Assembly (NCBI GenBank): GCA_964570845.1
Contig: CAZMZB010000001.1
Coordinates: 341,960 to 405,959 of the forward strand
DNA: 64,000 nt
Source of the DNA: CAZLCC01 sp964570845
GTDB lineage: Bacteria; Patescibacteriota; Saccharimonadia; Saccharimonadales; Saccharimonadaceae
Reading direction: 5' to 3'
Shown here: one piece after another, positions 51,185 through 60,127 of the stretch
How the letters are laid out: the number at the start of each line of letters is the position of its first letter
How positions within the stretch are numbered: the stretch's first letter is position 1
Notes under the pieces: generated by a model
Seen by the model: the letters and a program-made list of their open reading frames with translations, nothing else
Told to the model about the DNA's origin: nothing
The model's database searches: none
Made by a program: the position numbers and the translations under genes

Positions 51185-52702
51185 TTATGACTGGCGATAT
51201 TGTAGAGCTTCAGCTATATGAGCGGTTGTGATGTTTTGAGACTGCTCAAGGTCGGCAATTGACCGTGCGACTTTAATGATCTTGAAATAAGCTCTTGCAG
51301 TTAGCTTCATTCGTTCAGAAGCTTGAGTGAGCAGTTCTTTCACCTCTAGCGATAGCGGTATTTGCTTGGCAATATCTTTATTGCTCAGTGTCGCATTAGC
51401 GATGGGTTGTTTATAGCGATTGTGTTGTGTAGCACGTGCCTGCTTAATAGCTGTTCGTGTTTGCGATACTTGATTATCGCTTGGCTTTTTGTCGAGTAAA
51501 TATTTATGCTCAACTCTTGCGACAGACACAATCATATCAATTCTATCTAGAAGTGGTCCAGAGATTCTTTTTTGATAATTAAGTATCTGGCTTGAGCTAC
51601 AAGAGCATTCACGGTGAGCATCACCGTAATAACCGCAAGGGCAGGGATTTTGTGTGGCGACAAGCATGAAGTTGGCAGGGAAAGTTGCCCGCATACTGGC
51701 TCGTGATACATGGACCTTCCTGTCCTCAAGCGGTTGGCGTAGTGCTTCCAAACTTGCTCTGGGATACTCAGGAAGCTCATCAAGAAATAAGACACCAAGA
51801 TGAGCCAGACTAATCTCACCTGGCGTAGGGTATTTCCCGCCACCAATGAGCGAAATATGGCTAGAGGTGTGATGTGGTGATCGGAAGGGCCGCTGAAGTA
51901 AGGTGTCAGTCTCGGCCTCATTAGTTAAGCTATGTAGTTTTGTTATGGCAATCCGCTCATTGACCGAAGGAGGAGGCAGTAAGTCCAGCAATGCTTTTGC
52001 GAGCATAGTTTTGCCTGCGCCTGGAGGACCGGTGAATAAGATGTTGTGGTGTCCAGCTGCAGCAATGGCGAGAGCTCGTTTTGCCTGAGGTTGACCCTTG
52101 AGATCATCAATTGTCACTCCAGATGATTGACTAAATTTTATATTAGATACAGAAGGCTCTTTACTCGTAGCAGAAATGACCCTCTCTTTTTTGAGATGTA
52201 AAAAGAGTTCACTTAAGTCTGATACACCAATAATTTTAATATCTTCAACGAGACTAGCTTGTTTTGCATTAGCTTTTGGAACAAAGAGGTGCGAGCAACC
52301 TTTCTCTTTGGCGATCTCGGCAAGATAAATCGCTCCTTTAATGGGACGTAGCGTTCCATCGAGCGATAATTCTCCAGCAAACAGTGAACCAGCAACTTCT
52401 TCGTGCCGCAATTGGCCGCTGACTGTCAGAATAGAGAGTGCAATGGGTAAGTCAAAATGAGCGCCGTCTTTCGGAAGATTGGCGGGCGCAAGGTTAATAG
52501 TAGTACGTTTTGCAGGAAACTCCAGACGACTGTTTTTAATTGCGCTACGCACTCGTTCTTTTGCTTCATCAATAGCCTTATTACCAAGTCCAACGATTTG
52601 CAAAGAGGGAAGACCTTTTGAAGCATCACACTCCACTTCAATTACTCTTCCCTCGAAGCCCACGGCTATCCCTGAGAATATCTTACCTGTTACCCTACCC
52701 AT
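51185..52702 (-). CDS. comM: YifB/ComM family Mg-chelatase-like AAA+ ATPase
   Basis: 505 aa. N-terminal Lon-protease-like ChlI domain (GKIFSGIAVGFEGRVIEVECDASKGLPSLQIVGLGNKAIDEAKERVRSAIKNS), Walker A FTGPPGAGKTMLAKALLDLLPP, Walker B LFLDELPEY, Zn-like CxC cluster (NPCPCGYYGDAHRECSC) and C-terminal helical lid. ComM-type proteins aid branch migration in natural transformation, plausible alongside type IV pili. Starts from ATG 52702. Confidence 0.95.
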   Translation of the reverse strand: MGRVTGKIFSGIAVGFEGRVIEVECDASKGLPSLQIVGLGNKAIDEAKERVRSAIKNSRLEFPAKRTTINLAPANLPKDGAHFDLPIALSILTVSGQLRHEEVAGSLFAGELSLDGTLRPIKGAIYLAEIAKEKGCSHLFVPKANAKQASLVEDIKIIGVSDLSELFLHLKKERVISATSKEPSVSNIKFSQSSGVTIDDLKGQPQAKRALAIAAAGHHNILFTGPPGAGKTMLAKALLDLLPPPSVNERIAITKLHSLTNEAETDTLLQRPFRSPHHTSSHISLIGGGKYPTPGEISLAHLGVLFLDELPEYPRASLEALRQPLEDRKVHVSRASMRATFPANFMLVATQNPCPCGYYGDAHRECSCSSSQILNYQKRISGPLLDRIDMIVSVARVEHKYLLDKKPSDNQVSQTRTAIKQARATQHNRYKQPIANATLSNKDIAKQIPLSLEVKELLTQASERMKLTARAYFKIIKVARSIADLEQSQNITTAHIAEALQYRQS

Positions 52703-52766
52703 TGATTATAAGTAAAGCACTAATGGTAATAACTAACAACTTATGTTATAATTAAAGAATAGGTAC

Positions 52767-53175
52767 GGGGCTGAACACGTAGCTTTCGACGTTTGGAATT
52801 TAACAAATTATTCTGCAAACCGACTTTACGCCGTAAGCGTACTTTTAATTGCAAACTTTGTTGCAAAAGCAAAGTCAGCTGTAGCCACAATTGCTAACGC
52901 TTTTAAGGCTCCTGTCTTTGCGCCAGCTGTAGCTTAATTGCTTCAGCCACTTTGATGTACAGGTCTCATAGTACATTAGAAGTGTCATATATCTGAGACT
53001 AGCTTTACTGCTCAGGCAGCAATGACGGTGAAGTGAAATTTACTTGCGCGACGAGTTAATATTTTTGTTGTTTCTTTAGTTAACTTTTGTCGATAAAATT
53101 TTAAAAATGACTATGTTTGTAGACGAATAGTTTGTTACCAATCGGACCGGGGGGCAGTTCCCCGCAGCTCCACCA
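52767..53175 (+). ncRNA. ssrA: tmRNA
   Basis: Acceptor GGGGCTG (52767-52773) pairs with CAGCTCC before ACCA at the end; TTCGACGTTTGG is the conserved 5' segment. The tag reads from GCA 52851 to TAA 52935-52937: ANFVAKAKSAVATIANAFKA, then PVFAPAVA, 28 residues, longer than the usual ~10 and ending in small hydrophobics as proteolysis tags do. The T arm CGGGG-GGCAGTT-CCCCG has a loop without the TTC/A58 consensus. Rescues stalled ribosomes. Confidence 0.93.
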
Positions 53176-53189
53176 GAATTTATTAATAA

Positions 53190-53226
53190 AAAACAACCGC
53201 CTGCGAGTAGCGGTTGTTTCGTTTTG
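53190..53226 (+). terminator. tmRNA terminator
   Basis: AAACAACCGC pairs with GCGGTTGTTT around a 9-nt loop, followed by CGTTTT. Confidence 0.85.
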
Positions 53227-54112
53227 GAGACTTTTTGTTTTTGAGCCACTGAGTAAGTTTTTTATTCAGTTGCTACCCCTATAATATGTCGCCTAATAGA
53301 CCATGTCAACTACATTTTTAAAGTTTGTGAAAATGCTTGTGGATAACTATTTAATAGACAGTAAGAGTTTAATCGGTTAATTCAGTATATATGCTTAGCG
53401 GATGTTACTCATAATTCGAGTTTTTTACTTAAGAACGAATGTATCCAAGCAGGTGTAGCTAAAAGCCAATAAAAATGTGAAAACTATATCACTGGAGCAT
53501 AGAAAAAAGCGGGAGATTAACAGGACGATGTTTTGGTTGAGCAGGGAATTTAATTTCAAACTTGGTTTTGAGTTAATAAAAGTTATGAAATATCTATAAC
53601 ATCTAACTAAAAGAAAGACCGTCCTTTGTGAGGAATGATATACATAAATATAAAAAAAGTATGTCTTCATTTACAAAAAATAGTGTCACATTCGTTAAAC
53701 ATAGAAAAATCTTTGTTAAATATGATGTTTACGTTAATCATTAAAGTAATGTGTAGATTGTGGGGTAGTGTAAGATAAACACTATAGTTTGGTAGGCCTA
53801 CAGTGTTTATTTATCGCTACGTTGCATTAATGTAAAGAAGGAGCAATCACTCTAATACTAAGAGTAATGTAAACAGCTTTTTGGTAGGTAGAGGGATTTA
53901 TTGACGTAAAAATGTGGCGCTATTGATACGATATTATATTAATTTACAACATGTAAATTTACAACACCAGCATCCTATTTTAAGATTATAAAAATTACAA
54001 TAATATTAAAATACAACATTTATTGTTGTATTTATGTTGACTTTTAAAAATGGCTATGCTAAAAAGGTAAGTAAGCTTTTTATAAACAAAACAAACAATT
54101 ATCTATAATAAA
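53227..54112. other. Gene-free AT-rich region with inverted repeats
   Basis: No convincing protein gene. Visible: one perfect DnaA-box-like TGTGGATAA (53338-53346); a hairpin ATAAACACTATAG/CTACAGTGTTTAT (53775-53810, one mismatch); AATTTACA-ACA-TGTAAATT (53941-53959) with a second TTTACAACA at 53958; AATACAACA/TGTTGTATT (54010-54032) just before a TTGACT box (54037); and a -10-like TATAAT at 54104-54109. Confidence 0.6.
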
Positions 54113-54369
54113 AAGCCTGGGAGGATTTGACGGAAACATGGCGATACTACCGTCGTCCTAACGATTGTTAGCGTTGCCACAGCTCCGCCAAATATGCGCG
54201 TCGAGCGTACGTTTGTTATCTAGGCCCTAGATAACATGCACTATATGATGTGCTCCCTCTCTTTTCTTTTGAAAAGATATGAGGTGAGCGGTCAGTCGCC
54301 TCGGGCGACAAGCGCCCCAATAGTTTTTATACAAGAGTGGCGGATTTGTTGCCCAGGCTTATTTTTTTA
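54113..54369 (+). ncRNA. Candidate large structured RNA, ~257 nt
   Basis: AAGCCTGGG (54113-54121) pairs perfectly with CCCAGGCTT (54352-54360), which is followed by ATTTTTTT, a terminator-like end. Enclosed stems include AGGA-GACGG/CCGTC-TCCT, GTTATCTAG/CTAGATAAC (54217-54237), TCTTTTC/GAAAAGA, GTCGCC/GGCGAC, and long-range CCGCCA (near 54185) with TGGCGG (near 54338). TATAAT 54104-54109 is suitably placed upstream. It is not SRP, tmRNA or RNase P. It may be a known Rfam class I cannot name, or new. Confidence 0.65.
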
Positions 54370-54393
54370 TGGAAACAATTTAGAGGTGGTATT

Positions 54394-54450
54394 ATGAAGC
54401 GAGGAGGATGTAACGATTGTTTGTTAGATATAGTCGATTTTTCTATATAA
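54394..54450 (+). CDS. Possible 18-aa leader peptide overlapping the next gene
   Basis: ATG 54394 follows GAGGTGG by a few nt and encodes MKRGGCNDCLLDIVDFSI, stopping inside the TTG-initiated gene that starts at 54417 in another frame. Its codons contain the GAGGAGG that serves that gene, so translation of one could affect the other. Not confirmed. Confidence 0.35.
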   Translation: MKRGGCNDCLLDIVDFSI

Positions 54451-54800
54451 TACCGATAGCAAGTACGCTGCTATTACTATATATATGGAATACTACCAAC
54501 CCTAAAGATGTCGGTCCTCTTGGGGTATTTATTGTCTTTCTATTATTATATATATTTTGGCTTAGTATTATATTTTTAATTTTACGCAGTGGTCTCATTA
54601 TTTTTAAAAAAATATACGCACACAGTAAGCATCAACGACATGTAAGTGAGCGCAGGGCGTATTATGTGGCAAGCGTCGTCGCTTTTTTACCAGTTCTTTT
54701 GCTTGGACTTCACTCTGTTGGTCAGTTGGAACTGAGAGATGCTGCTTTGGCAGTTTTATTCGTTGCTTTGGCAGTTTTTTATGTGATTAAAAGGTCTTAA
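54417..54800 (+). CDS. Small membrane protein, TTG start
   Basis: 127 aa. Four hydrophobic segments (about residues 9-24, 33-60, 80-97, 105-124) separated by a basic loop KKIYAHSKHQRHVSERR. TTG 54417 is used because GAGGAGG lies ~9 nt upstream; no ATG is available before the first helix. Family not recognised. It lies between the structured RNA and the VirD4-like locus. Confidence 0.65.
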   Translation: MFVRYSRFFYIIPIASTLLLLYIWNTTNPKDVGPLGVFIVFLLLYIFWLSIIFLILRSGLIIFKKIYAHSKHQRHVSERRAYYVASVVAFLPVLLLGLHSVGQLELRDAALAVLFVALAVFYVIKRS

Positions 54801-54856
54801 TTTTTAAATGTAACAGGGTATAAAATTCTATTGCATATGCTATACTGACTTAAGAT

Positions 54857-55294
54857 ATGGAACCGAAATCTCCTTCACTAAACGCGTCTCCTGAGTCTCA
54901 GCCTTCAACCCCTCAGTTTGAACGGCAAGAAATTGTTGTTCCTGAGCAGGAGGTCGAACCACAGGTTATTCAGCCGGAAAAGCAATCGCCACGCCATGAG
55001 CGAGTGGGTGAAGCTGCTCCTCGTGTTGCTCCAACTCAGCAAGCTCAAACGACTCTCGTGAATCCTCCACAACCAATAGGTGATGATAGTGCTGGTTCAA
55101 CTACTCAAGATGATACTATCCCTGTAGTTGCGGCAGATGATGACAATATTGAGAAAGAGTGGGTGACAAAAGCCAAAAGTATTATACAGGAAACGAAGAG
55201 TGATCCATATCTCCAAGAAGAGAAAGTAAGTAAATTGCAAGCAGACTATCTACAAAAACGGTACAATAAGAAGGTAAAGCTAAATAGTGATTAA
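54857..55294 (+). CDS. Hydrophilic Pro/Gln/Glu-rich protein
   Basis: 145 aa. The first ~95 residues are low complexity (SPESQPSTPQFERQEIVVPEQ, PPQPIGDDSAG) and probably disordered. The last ~50 (EKEWVTKAKSIIQETKSDPYLQEEKVSKLQADYLQKRY) look like a helical pair. No signal peptide. A TGCTATACT extended -10 ends 10 nt before the ATG. It precedes the VirD4-like ATPase by 24 nt and may be an accessory of it. Confidence 0.7.
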   Translation: MEPKSPSLNASPESQPSTPQFERQEIVVPEQEVEPQVIQPEKQSPRHERVGEAAPRVAPTQQAQTTLVNPPQPIGDDSAGSTTQDDTIPVVAADDDNIEKEWVTKAKSIIQETKSDPYLQEEKVSKLQADYLQKRYNKKVKLNSD

Positions 55295-55318
55295 AAATGT
55301 CAGGGGTGGCAGATATCT

Positions 55319-58051
55319 ATGGTGAACATACTCATAGGAATTTTTATTGTAGTATGCCTTGTAGTCGTGGCAGGTTTCTTGGGCTATTGGCTTTATAGGA
55401 AGGCACTAAGGGAGGCAAAAAACTATGAGAGAGGCCTTAAGATGGTATCTCTTCGTATTCATCTTCCACCTCCAAGTGATGATATTGATTCAGATAGTAG
55501 AGATGAAAGAGATATTGCTGATGAAACTATATCTCAAGCACAGGTGATGTATAACATTATTTCCAGCACGGCTACCAAAGGCTTTAAGAGTAAGATTTAC
55601 GGACAGCGCCACATTGCATTTGAAATAGCCTCGGTAAAAGGAATGATTGAATACTATGCTGCAGTGCCGGTGGTACTTATCGATGTAGTAAAGCAGGCAG
55701 TGGCTGCTGCATATCCCTCCGCCCACCTTGAGGAGGTCGAAGAGCATAATATTTTTAGTAAAACAGGAAAGATTAGTGGAACTATTGGCGGAGAGCTTGA
55801 GTTGCGTAAAGAATATGCCTATCCCATCGCTACTTTTCAAGAAACCAAACGTGACCCGATGAGGGCGATGTTGAATGCACTTTCCAGTACAGACAAGGAG
55901 GATGGCGCGGCTGTTCAGATTTTACTTCGCCCAGCGCCCGAGCAGTGGTCAAAGAGAGTTATAGATACTGCTAATAAGATCAAAAAAGATAAAGGCAGCA
56001 ACGGCGGTCCAATAAACACAAAGGGATTATTAGAGGCTTTATGGAAGCCCCCGGAGGTAGATGATACTAAGAAGCCTGAAGAGAAGGCGCTCACTTCCTT
56101 AGAGCAATCTACCATTGAAGCTATGGAAGAAAAAACACAACACCCGGCATATGAAACACTTATTCGGCTCGTTGTGTCGTCTAATACGGCAGGTCGTTCC
56201 CAAGCTATGTTGCAAAATCTTGTCTCAGCCTTTAAGTTATTTGATTCGCCGAATAAAAACGGGTTTCAATTTGCCATTGCAAAAGATATTGAACAGTTTG
56301 TGACCTCATTTATTTTTCGTTTCTTTCCTCAAGAAACAACCTCAAATGTTCTAAACAGTGTAGAACTTGCAACAATATTTCACTTACCCGATCAGAAAAA
56401 TATTCCGACGTCGCAATTACAACGACAAGCTTCAAAACAGGTTGATGGACCGCATCAGACTCTCGATGAGGGGCTTTTACTTGGATATAATGTCTTTCGT
56501 GGTGTAAAAAAGCAGATTCGTCTTGGCACAAAGGATCGCCGGCGTCACACATATATCATCGGGCAAACTGGTACGGGTAAATCTGTGCTAATGGAGAACT
56601 TGGCGATTCAAGACATGCTGGATGGTAAGGGGTTTGCATTTGTAGATCCTCATGGTGATTCTGCTTTAAGGTTGCTTGGCATGGTACCGAAAGAGCGTGC
56701 AGAGGATGTCATTTACTTTAGTCCAGGTGACATGGACCATCCTATTGGGCTAAACATGTTTGAATTTGACCACCCTGATCAAAAAGATTTTTTGGTGCAA
56801 GAGGCGATTAATATGCTCTACGGGTTATATGATCCTGGGCACACAGGGATTGTTGGTCCTCGACTGGAGCATATTTTCAGAAATTGTGCCTTATTACTTA
56901 TGTCTGACCCAAAAGGGGGTACGTTCATCGATATTCCTAAGCTACTTGTCGATAATGATTTTGTAAAAGAGAAGCTGAAGTATGTCACTGATCAGAATGT
57001 ACTTGATTTTTGGACAAAGGAATATCCTGCTTCACAGCGATCTAATGAATCTGGAGAGGTGACGAGCTGGGTGGTAAGTAAATTCGGTCCATTTATGTCC
57101 AACGCAATGATGCGTAATATTATTGGTCAGACAAAAAGCGGCTTTAATTTACGAGATATTATGGATAATAAAAAAATCTTACTTGTAAATTTAAGTAAAG
57201 GCAAAACTGGTGAGCTTAACTCTCGCTTGCTTGGTATGATTTTTGTAATGAAATTTCAAGCAGCAGCTATGGGAAGAGCGGATATGCTTGAGGGGCAGCG
57301 TGAAGACTTTTGTCTCTATGTAGATGAGTTTCAGAATTTTGCTACAGAAAGTTTTGAGACGATTCTCTCTGAGGCAAGGAAATATCGGCTGAATTTAATA
57401 TTAGGCAACCAGTTTATCAGTCAACTTACAGAAAAGATAAGAGAAGCAATTATAGGTAACGTCGGTACTATTGTGAGCGGGCGTATTGGCGTAACTGATG
57501 CGGAGCTGCTGACAAAAGTTTTTGCACCAACATTTGATATGGAAGATTTAACAAGGCTGCCAAATTATGAGTCTATTACTCGTGTGCAGATTGCTGGTAT
57601 GCCTTCTGCTCCATTCAGTATGTCATTTGTTCCACCAATGGGACATTCGAGTGAGCCGCTTGCAGATGCTATGAAGCGTCTCTCAGCGGCAAAATACGGT
57701 AAGCCTCGAGCAGTGGTTGAAAAGGATATATTTGCAAGGCTAAAAACTGAACCCAAGAAACCCATTCTGTCGACTACAAAGACTCCCCCTGGTGCAAAAG
57801 CTGGTGGAAATAGCGGAGGATCCTCCTTTTTGGATGAATGGCTCGAAAAGCGTAAGAAGTTGAAGGTTGCAAAATCACCAACTCCTTCAGCTAATCAACC
57901 AGCTCAGGTGGCGGGAGCTAATGAAAAGGAATACACCGCAGACCAGTTGGATTCTAATAAACAAGACCGGGAAAATGCAGATAAGAATATATTAACTATT
58001 TCTCGCTCTGAAGAAGATAAGTCTGATGACGAAGTACATATCAAGCTTTGA
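55319..58051 (+). CDS. VirD4/TraG-like type IV secretion/conjugation ATPase
   Basis: 910 aa. N-terminal membrane helix (residues ~4-28), a ~370-residue accessory region, then a RecA/HerA-type motor: Walker A IIGQTGTGKSVLMENLAIQ (~415-433), AFVDPHGDSALRLLG, Walker B FCLYVDEFQNFATESFETILSEARKYRLNLILGNQF (~663-700). A Lys/Ser/Pro-rich cytosolic tail follows. Coupling ATPases of this family bring substrates to a type IV secretion channel or move DNA. No other secretion components are adjacent, so its partner system lies elsewhere or it acts alone. AGGGGTGG precedes the ATG. Confidence 0.88.
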   Translation: MVNILIGIFIVVCLVVVAGFLGYWLYRKALREAKNYERGLKMVSLRIHLPPPSDDIDSDSRDERDIADETISQAQVMYNIISSTATKGFKSKIYGQRHIAFEIASVKGMIEYYAAVPVVLIDVVKQAVAAAYPSAHLEEVEEHNIFSKTGKISGTIGGELELRKEYAYPIATFQETKRDPMRAMLNALSSTDKEDGAAVQILLRPAPEQWSKRVIDTANKIKKDKGSNGGPINTKGLLEALWKPPEVDDTKKPEEKALTSLEQSTIEAMEEKTQHPAYETLIRLVVSSNTAGRSQAMLQNLVSAFKLFDSPNKNGFQFAIAKDIEQFVTSFIFRFFPQETTSNVLNSVELATIFHLPDQKNIPTSQLQRQASKQVDGPHQTLDEGLLLGYNVFRGVKKQIRLGTKDRRRHTYIIGQTGTGKSVLMENLAIQDMLDGKGFAFVDPHGDSALRLLGMVPKERAEDVIYFSPGDMDHPIGLNMFEFDHPDQKDFLVQEAINMLYGLYDPGHTGIVGPRLEHIFRNCALLLMSDPKGGTFIDIPKLLVDNDFVKEKLKYVTDQNVLDFWTKEYPASQRSNESGEVTSWVVSKFGPFMSNAMMRNIIGQTKSGFNLRDIMDNKKILLVNLSKGKTGELNSRLLGMIFVMKFQAAAMGRADMLEGQREDFCLYVDEFQNFATESFETILSEARKYRLNLILGNQFISQLTEKIREAIIGNVGTIVSGRIGVTDAELLTKVFAPTFDMEDLTRLPNYESITRVQIAGMPSAPFSMSFVPPMGHSSEPLADAMKRLSAAKYGKPRAVVEKDIFARLKTEPKKPILSTTKTPPGAKAGGNSGGSSFLDEWLEKRKKLKVAKSPTPSANQPAQVAGANEKEYTADQLDSNKQDRENADKNILTISRSEEDKSDDEVHIKL

Positions 58052-58120
58052 TTACGTAATAATGCCGATTTAAACAGTTGCATTGAACACATTTTGCCCG
58101 TTATAATAGAAGAGTTGTAA

Positions 58121-60124
58121 ATGGCTGAGAGACAGTCTGAAGAAGAGGGAGTAATGGTCAAACAGAAAGCAAACAGCGCGTATGACGCGAATCAAATACA
58201 AGTCTTAGAGGGTTTGGAACCAGTTCGAAAACGTCCTGGCATGTATATTGGCAGTACCGGCTATGAAGGTGTCCATCATCTTATTAAAGAAATAGCTGAT
58301 AACTGTATTGACGAAGCAATTGCAGGATATGCGACGAGACTAGATGTGACACTGCTAGAAGATGGCGGTGTAACGGTTACGGATGATGGTCGTGGCATTC
58401 CAGTAGACACACATAAAAAAACAGGCAAAAGTACTTTAGAGACGGTGCTGACAGTCCTCCATGCAGGCGGTAAGTTTGGCGGTGGAGGCTATAAAGTTTC
58501 CTCGGGTCTTCATGGTGTAGGTTCAAGTGTGGTTAATGCGCTTTCGACAAAGCTTATTGCTGAGGTGGGTAAAGACGGTAAACTTTATCGGCAGGAATAT
58601 GCTCGTGGAGTACCTCAAACCAAGCTGGAAGTTGTTGGCAAAAGTTCTCATGATGGCACAAGTATTACGTTCTATCCTGATGCAGATATCTTTGAGACGG
58701 TGACACTCGACTATGATTGGGTAGTTAATTATCTGCGCCATCAAGCCTATCTCACGAAGGGTATTTATGTCTCTGTGAAAGATGAGCGTAACAGCAAACG
58801 GTCTGCGTTTTATTTTGAGGGAGGTATTCAATCTTACGTAAAACATCTGAATATTGGTAAGGATGTTGTTTCGGACAATGTATTTTATGTTGAGCGTCAA
58901 GTTGAAGACTCAGTGGTTGAGGTAGCGATTCAATATAATGAAGGTTTTTCTGAAACGGTGAAAGCATTTGCAAATAACGTCCTTAATCCGGATGGCGGAA
59001 CGCATATAGTTGGATTTCGTTCAGCGCTAACCAGGGTTATTAATGACTATGCTCGCAAAAGCGGAATCTTGAAAGAAAAGGACGAGAATCTGACTGGTGA
59101 CGATATTCGCGAAGGGTTAACCGCGATTGTGCTTGTCAAGCTTCCTGATCCCCAGTTTGAAGGGCAAACAAAAAATAAGCTTGGTAATCCGGAAGTGCGT
59201 CGTTATGTTGAGCAGGTAATGAACGAATATTTCAGCTACTATCTTGAGGAAAATCCAAATGTTGCTAAAAAGATTGTCGGTAAAGCACTACTCGCTGCTC
59301 GCGCACGCAAGGCAGCTCGTGCCGCTCGAGATAATATTATTCGAAAAGGTGTTCTTGACGGGCTTAATCTTCCCGGGAAGCTTACGGATTGCTCGTCAAA
59401 GAGTCCTACTGACTCAGAACTCTATATTGTTGAGGGAGATTCAGCTGGTGGTTCGGCAAAAGTTGGTCGTGACCCTAGAACTCAGGCAATCCTTCCGCTG
59501 AGAGGTAAAGTGCTTAATGTTGAGCGAGCGCGGCTTGACCGCATGCTTAATAATAATGAAATTGTTAGTCTTATTAAGGGTATGGGTGTAGGCATCGGTG
59601 ATCAATTCAGTATTGATGGTTTGCGTTATCATCGAATTATCATTATGACTGATGCTGACGTCGATGGTAGCCATATCGCAACGCTTCTTATGACCTTCTT
59701 CTTCCGCTATATGCGAGAGGTGATTGAGGGCGGTCATATATATCTTGCTAAACCACCACTCTATAGTGTCAACCATGGCAAAAAGAAGATATATGCATAT
59801 GATGAAGGTGAGCGGGATAAGATTCTTGATGAAATTATTCAAGAAAAGAAGGATCGAGGCACTGTTGTTGATGAAGCTGAAGATAAAATAAAGCGAGCTG
59901 GTGTGACTATTTCTCGTTTTAAAGGTCTTGGTGAAATGGATGCAGATCAGCTGTGGGAAACGACAATGAACCCCGAGAATCGAGTTTTGATTCAGGTGAA
60001 GATTGAAGATGCCGAGAGGGCTGATGCTATTTTCACAAAGCTGATGGGTGATGAAGTTGCACTTCGAAAGAGTTTTATTCAGAGTCGGGCAAAAGATGTA
60101 GATCTAGAGGAGTTGGATGTTTAG
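58121..60124 (+). CDS. gyrB: DNA gyrase subunit B
   Basis: 667 aa. ATPase GHKL domain (LEGLEPVRKRPGMYIGSTGYEGVHHLIKEIADNCIDEA, VTVTDDGRGIPV, GGYKVSSGLHGVGSSVVNALS), transducer, and TOPRIM (LYIVEGDSAGGSAKVGRD, then IIIMTDADVDGSHIATLL). A TATAAT box (58102-58107) lies 13 nt before the ATG. A second in-frame ATG 33 nt downstream, with GAGGGAG before it, is an alternative start. Three nt separate it from gyrA. Confidence 0.97.
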   Translation: MAERQSEEEGVMVKQKANSAYDANQIQVLEGLEPVRKRPGMYIGSTGYEGVHHLIKEIADNCIDEAIAGYATRLDVTLLEDGGVTVTDDGRGIPVDTHKKTGKSTLETVLTVLHAGGKFGGGGYKVSSGLHGVGSSVVNALSTKLIAEVGKDGKLYRQEYARGVPQTKLEVVGKSSHDGTSITFYPDADIFETVTLDYDWVVNYLRHQAYLTKGIYVSVKDERNSKRSAFYFEGGIQSYVKHLNIGKDVVSDNVFYVERQVEDSVVEVAIQYNEGFSETVKAFANNVLNPDGGTHIVGFRSALTRVINDYARKSGILKEKDENLTGDDIREGLTAIVLVKLPDPQFEGQTKNKLGNPEVRRYVEQVMNEYFSYYLEENPNVAKKIVGKALLAARARKAARAARDNIIRKGVLDGLNLPGKLTDCSSKSPTDSELYIVEGDSAGGSAKVGRDPRTQAILPLRGKVLNVERARLDRMLNNNEIVSLIKGMGVGIGDQFSIDGLRYHRIIIMTDADVDGSHIATLLMTFFFRYMREVIEGGHIYLAKPPLYSVNHGKKKIYAYDEGERDKILDEIIQEKKDRGTVVDEAEDKIKRAGVTISRFKGLGEMDADQLWETTMNPENRVLIQVKIEDAERADAIFTKLMGDEVALRKSFIQSRAKDVDLEELDV

Positions 60125-60127
60125 GGT

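Noticed and set aside
52815..52850. Alternative tmRNA resume codon at 52815
   Set aside because: It is in frame, but only 48 nt from the 5' end; 52851, at 84 nt and preceded by TTTTAATT, fits the usual tmRNA layout better.
53338..53346. DnaA box as evidence of oriC
   Set aside because: Only one box was found and neither dnaA nor dnaN is adjacent; gyrB/gyrA nearby is not sufficient.
53425..53670. 81-codon minus-strand open frame in the AT-rich gap
   Set aside because: Phe/Ser/Leu/Tyr-rich composition as expected of random AT-rich DNA, no ribosome-binding site or nearby promoter, and no recognisable motif.
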